The notes beneath the pieces were generated by a model, which was given only the letters and a program-made list of their open reading frames with translations, was not told the origin of the DNA and did not search any database. 64,000 nt of DNA, taken from contig CAZNLJ010000011.1 in the NCBI GenBank assembly GCA_964573725.1, positions 62,001-126,000 on the forward strand, read 5' to 3'. The translations under genes and the position numbers were made by a program. This document shows, piece after piece, positions 61,826 to 64,000 of the stretch. This DNA is from UBA6168 sp964573725 (GTDB lineage: Bacteria > Bacteroidota > Bacteroidia > Chitinophagales > Saprospiraceae). The first letter of the stretch is position 1. Each line of letters starts with the position of its first letter.

Positions 61826-62824
61826 TTACTGGTTGGCCATGATGGTGGACAGGTCCGCCAGGCGGGCGGAATAGCCGGCCTCGTTGTCATACCAACCCAC
61901 TACCCGGACGGTATTTCCGTTAACCTGCGTCAGCCCGGCATCGTAGATGCAGGAGTGCGGATTGCGGACGATATCGCTGGAAACGATCGGATCGGTGCAG
62001 TACTCGAGGATGCCTTTGAGATTGGATCCGGCCGCCTCCTGGAAGCGGGCGTTGACCTCCTCGACGGAAGCGCCGTTCTTCAGCACGCAAACCATGTCCA
62101 CCAGGGAACCGGTCGCTACCGGAACCCGCAGGGCATGGGCGGCGATTTTACCTTTGAGATGCGGTGCAACGAGCACCACGGCGGCTTCCGCACCGGTGGA
62201 AGTGGGTACGATGTTCTCGGCGGCGGCACGTGCCCGACGAAGGTCGCTGTGCGGGGCGTCCTGGATGTTTTGGTCCGCCGTGTAAGCGTGGATGGTGGTC
62301 ATGAAGAACTGCTCGATACCGAAATGCTGGTCCAGGACCTGTACCATGGGTACCAGGCAATTGGTGGTGCAGGAGGCGTTGGAGACGACCGTCTCGGAGG
62401 CTTGCAGCTGGTCCGCGTTGGCACCCAACACGTAGGTCGGAACGTCCTTGGTGGAGGCCGGTGCGGAAATCACCACGCGACGGGCTCCTGCCGTCAGGTG
62501 CATCGAGGCCTTTTCCCGGGAGCGGAATATACCGGTGCATTCCAGGACCACATCGACCCCCAGCTCCTTCCACGGCAATTCCTCGGGGTTGCGCACGGCA
62601 CTGCAGATGATCTTCTGGCCGTTGACGTAGAGGTAGTCGTCATCGGCATGGACCTCCCCATCGAACTTACCGTGCATGGTATCGTATTTCAGCAGGTGCG
62701 CCAAGGTACGGTTATCCGTCAAATCATTGATGGCGACGACCTGGACACCTTCCTTCTTGAGGAGGTTGCGGAATGTCAGCCGGCCGATCCGGCCAAATCC
62801 GTTGATTGCAATCTTCTTAGCCAT
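61826..62824 (-). CDS. gapA: Glyceraldehyde-3-phosphate dehydrogenase, NAD type
   Basis: A 332-residue glycolytic enzyme. It has the N-terminal INGFGRIGR (7-15), Asp34 (IND) after the second strand favouring NAD over NADP, and the catalytic SNASCTTNCL with Cys152. The partner His sits in FMTTIHAYTADQ, and NIVPTSTGAEAAV, RVPVATGSLVDMV and the C-terminal WYDNEAGYSARLADL are also present. All active-site residues are intact. The gene has its own promoter candidate (62920-62927) and a strong terminator, so pgk, although adjacent on the same strand, is probably transcribed separately. Confidence 0.97.
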   Translation of the reverse strand: MAKKIAINGFGRIGRLTFRNLLKKEGVQVVAINDLTDNRTLAHLLKYDTMHGKFDGEVHADDDYLYVNGQKIICSAVRNPEELPWKELGVDVVLECTGIFRSREKASMHLTAGARRVVISAPASTKDVPTYVLGANADQLQASETVVSNASCTTNCLVPMVQVLDQHFGIEQFFMTTIHAYTADQNIQDAPHSDLRRARAAAENIVPTSTGAEAAVVLVAPHLKGKIAAHALRVPVATGSLVDMVCVLKNGASVEEVNARFQEAAGSNLKGILEYCTDPIVSSDIVRNPHSCIYDAGLTQVNGNTVRVVGWYDNEAGYSARLADLSTIMANQ

Positions 62825-62919
62825 AGGTGATGCTTTTTAAGTTAAGAAAAGAGAAAGGTCTTATTTGCAGGACCGGCACAGGAACCGGCTGTTGTCAGGG
62901 CATCGCCGCGGAGGCAGCG

Positions 62920-62927
62920 CAAAGGTA
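62920..62927 (-). promoter_or_regulatory. -7 promoter element of gapA
   Basis: TACCTTTG on the minus strand, about 95 bp before the gapA ATG, fits TAnnTTTG. The -33 region is only a partial match. Confidence 0.45.
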
Positions 62928-62984
62928 AGCAAACAATCAATTCCGGCACGATTGCATTCCCGTAATTTTTTTTCCGACGGATGC

Positions 62985-63014
62985 TTTGATTTTCCGAAAT
63001 CGGACTTATCTTTG
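62985..63014 (+). promoter_or_regulatory. Promoter of tRNA-Glu
   Basis: TTTG (62985-62988) and TATCTTTG (63007-63014) are separated by 18 nt, a complete match to the Bacteroidota -33/-7 promoter. It lies 40 bp before the tRNA. This is the best promoter in the window and supports using TAnnTTTG as the model for the others. Confidence 0.8.
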
Positions 63015-63054
63015 CCCCGCTTTCAGGCTAATCGCCGCTTAAAGCACCCGAGCA

Positions 63055-63126
63055 GGCCCGTTCGTCTAGGGGTTAGGACGCTGCTCTTTCAAGGCGGAAA
63101 CACGGGTTCAATTCCCGTACGGGCTA
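63055..63126 (+). tRNA. tRNA-Glu (anticodon TTC)
   Basis: A complete cloverleaf can be drawn. The acceptor GGCCCGT (63055-63061) pairs with ACGGGCT (63119-63125, G-T at the first pair). A GTCTAGGGGTTAGGAC D-arm, an anticodon stem CTGCT/GGCGG with loop CTTTCAA (anticodon TTC) and a T-arm ACGGG-TTCAATT-CCCGT follow. The 3' CCA is not encoded. The sequence resembles bacterial tRNA-Glu, including the TCGTCTAG start of the D-arm. A promoter precedes it and a terminator follows. Confidence 0.93.
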
Positions 63127-63498
63127 CAAGAAAAGCCGTTGCAAATTCCAATTAGCAGCGGCTTTTGTCTTTTCCGGCAAAACATATGAAAAAGCCCTGA
63201 AAAACGCCGGAGCCCCACCCGAATGTGTCCGCTCCCGGTTTTCCGCTCCCGATTTTTCATGCGGGCACCGCACCGGTTCGGATGTTCCGCCCGCTTTCCG
63301 ATGCCGGGTCGAAAATTCACGTGTTTCGCAAACGTTCCTGCCGAAAGGTCAGGCCCCTTCCTGACCACCGCGCCACCCAAACGGTCCCTTTCACCGAGTT
63401 TCAGCCGGTAAGTCCCGCTTTGGAACCACCGGGACTGGTCCCGGCAATCCGGTCCCTGGGCTTACCGGTATATTTACATGGATGCAAGTCATCCGCCG
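63127..63498. other. Gene-less interval between tRNA-Glu and repeat copy C
   Basis: Apart from the terminator, nothing in this stretch of about 370 bp is supported. Confidence 0.4.
63131..63172 (+). terminator. Terminator after tRNA-Glu
   Basis: AAAAGCCGTTGC (63131-63142) pairs with GCAGCGGCTTTT (63155-63166), 11 of 12 positions, followed by GTCTTTT. The position, 5 bp past the tRNA, fits. Confidence 0.65.
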
Positions 63499-63764
63499 CA
63501 TCTTCCGTACCTCAACCCTACAAGACAATTAATTACAAAACATTGATTTTCTGTTTTTTAGTCATCAAGCCAGCTGATGTACCACACCCCGCGCCTAAAA
63601 AATTTTCAGGACGGCCGGCGGCCCTTGGGCGCGCCGCCGACCGTCCTGTCAAAAGGCGGGAAGTATCCTACAGACGCTTCGGTTGTGGGTAGCTTACGTT
63701 CATATACAATCATGCGAAGCTTGCAATCAAAATATTCGATTTGGTTATTCAGGTGCGAAAGATG
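63499..63764 (-). repeat. MITE-like dispersed repeat, copy C
   Basis: A 266-bp copy in inverted orientation. Its ends (CATCTTCCGTACCTCAA, 63499-63515, and TTCAGGTGCGAAAGATG, 63748-63764) are complementary at 14 of 17 positions. The interior shares with copy A the ACCAAATCGAATAT block, TGATTG, GTAAGCTACC, GGCGGCGCGCC, GGCGCGGGG and the AAAATCAATGTTTTGTAATT block. It is the best-preserved relative of copy A. A minus-strand frame of 95 codons (63606-63893) crosses it but is not preserved in the other copies. Confidence 0.75.
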
Positions 63765-63867
63765 AGATCCGTCGCCGTCCCTTGCAAATTTTCCCTTAGG
63801 ATGACAGGCCAGTGGGAAATATGAAAGATACCGGTATGCATCATCCGATTCCGGCGGCGGCCGGACC

Positions 63868-64000
63868 ATGCCTCCCGGGAAATATTTTCGCATTGTCCGC
63901 CGCTTTGCACTTTTCAGCTACCTGGTCCGCAAGCGGGCCCGCATGAAAAGGCAGTTGGACATCCGGATGGATGGGACAGCAACCTATATCCGGGTAGGTA
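63868..64000 (+). CDS. Possible start of a gene cut by the window end
   Basis: An open frame from the ATG at 63868 to the window edge gives 44 codons, MPPGKYFRIVRRFALFSYLV and then RKRARMKRQLDIRMDG. A basic, partly hydrophobic N-terminus and a coding-like ending (TATYIRVG) make it a plausible gene, but only its beginning is visible and I do not recognise it. It lies about 100 bp past repeat copy C. Confidence 0.3.
   Translation, partial: MPPGKYFRIVRRFALFSYLVRKRARMKRQLDIRMDGTATYIRVG

Noticed and set aside
63606..63893. 95-codon minus-strand frame crossing repeat copy C, considered as a transposon-encoded protein
   Set aside because: The corresponding frame is broken by stop codons in copies A and B, so the conserved DNA is not conserved as protein.

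Overview
The window is a G+C-rich chromosomal stretch from a member of the Bacteroidota, most likely a Saprospiraceae/Lewinella-type organism. Four things point there: two very large adhesins with type IX secretion (T9SS) C-terminal sorting domains, two PorP/SprF-family outer-membrane proteins, promoters of the Bacteroidota form (TTTG near -33 and TAnnTTTG near -7), and LytTR/LytS two-component signalling. Genus or species cannot be fixed from the sequence alone. A run of 100 Ns (60245-60344) shows this is a draft scaffold.

Layout. 1-8165: the 3' end of glnS, then a seven-gene minus-strand block (secreted protein, FAH-family hydrolase, kynureninase, CcmB, CcsA/CcmC, CcmD-like, glutamate dehydrogenase). 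8551-8830: first copy of a MITE-like repeat. 8875-18000: beta-barrel protein, EngB GTPase, PlsB/PlsC-like acyltransferase, Ate1/Bpt-like aminoacyl-transferase, small secreted protein, FolC, UbiD-family decarboxylase. 18352-25667: second MITE-like copy, M23 peptidase, LysM protein, FecA-like TonB receptor, small orphan gene. 26055-32741: a 1862-residue cohesin-repeat adhesin and its PorP/SprF partner, ending in a 48-bp perfect palindrome. 33381-37171: anchored nuclease, then RmlB and UDP-glucuronate decarboxylase. 37368-44631: a 1663-residue SprB-repeat adhesin, CoaE, and a second PorP/SprF protein. 44916-48465: orphan protein, DUF2795 protein, PBP1C. 48466-49570: a gene-poor stretch with repeated hairpin-plus-start-codon leaders. 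49571-57294: LytS-type kinase, a double-glycine-leader peptide, a LytTR regulator and a divergent secreted TPR-CHAT protein. 58169-63126: YrbG exchanger, UppP, Pgk, GapA, tRNA-Glu. 63499-63764: third MITE-like copy.

Working together. Kynureninase, FAH hydrolase and glutamate dehydrogenase suggest amino-acid catabolism, co-transcribed with part of the cytochrome c maturation machinery. PBP1C, UppP, M23, LysM, RmlB and UXS serve cell-wall and surface-sugar metabolism. The adhesin/PorP pairs are T9SS surface cargo and accessory proteins.

The strongest candidate for something undescribed is the LytTR locus (49571-57294). A short peptide with a canonical double-glycine export leader sits between the response regulator and the histidine kinase, with a secreted caspase-like (CHAT) protein divergently transcribed beside them. 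The other two candidates are the three-copy MITE-like family and the repeated hairpin/MRKL leader. All functional statements come from reading motifs; no database search was run.
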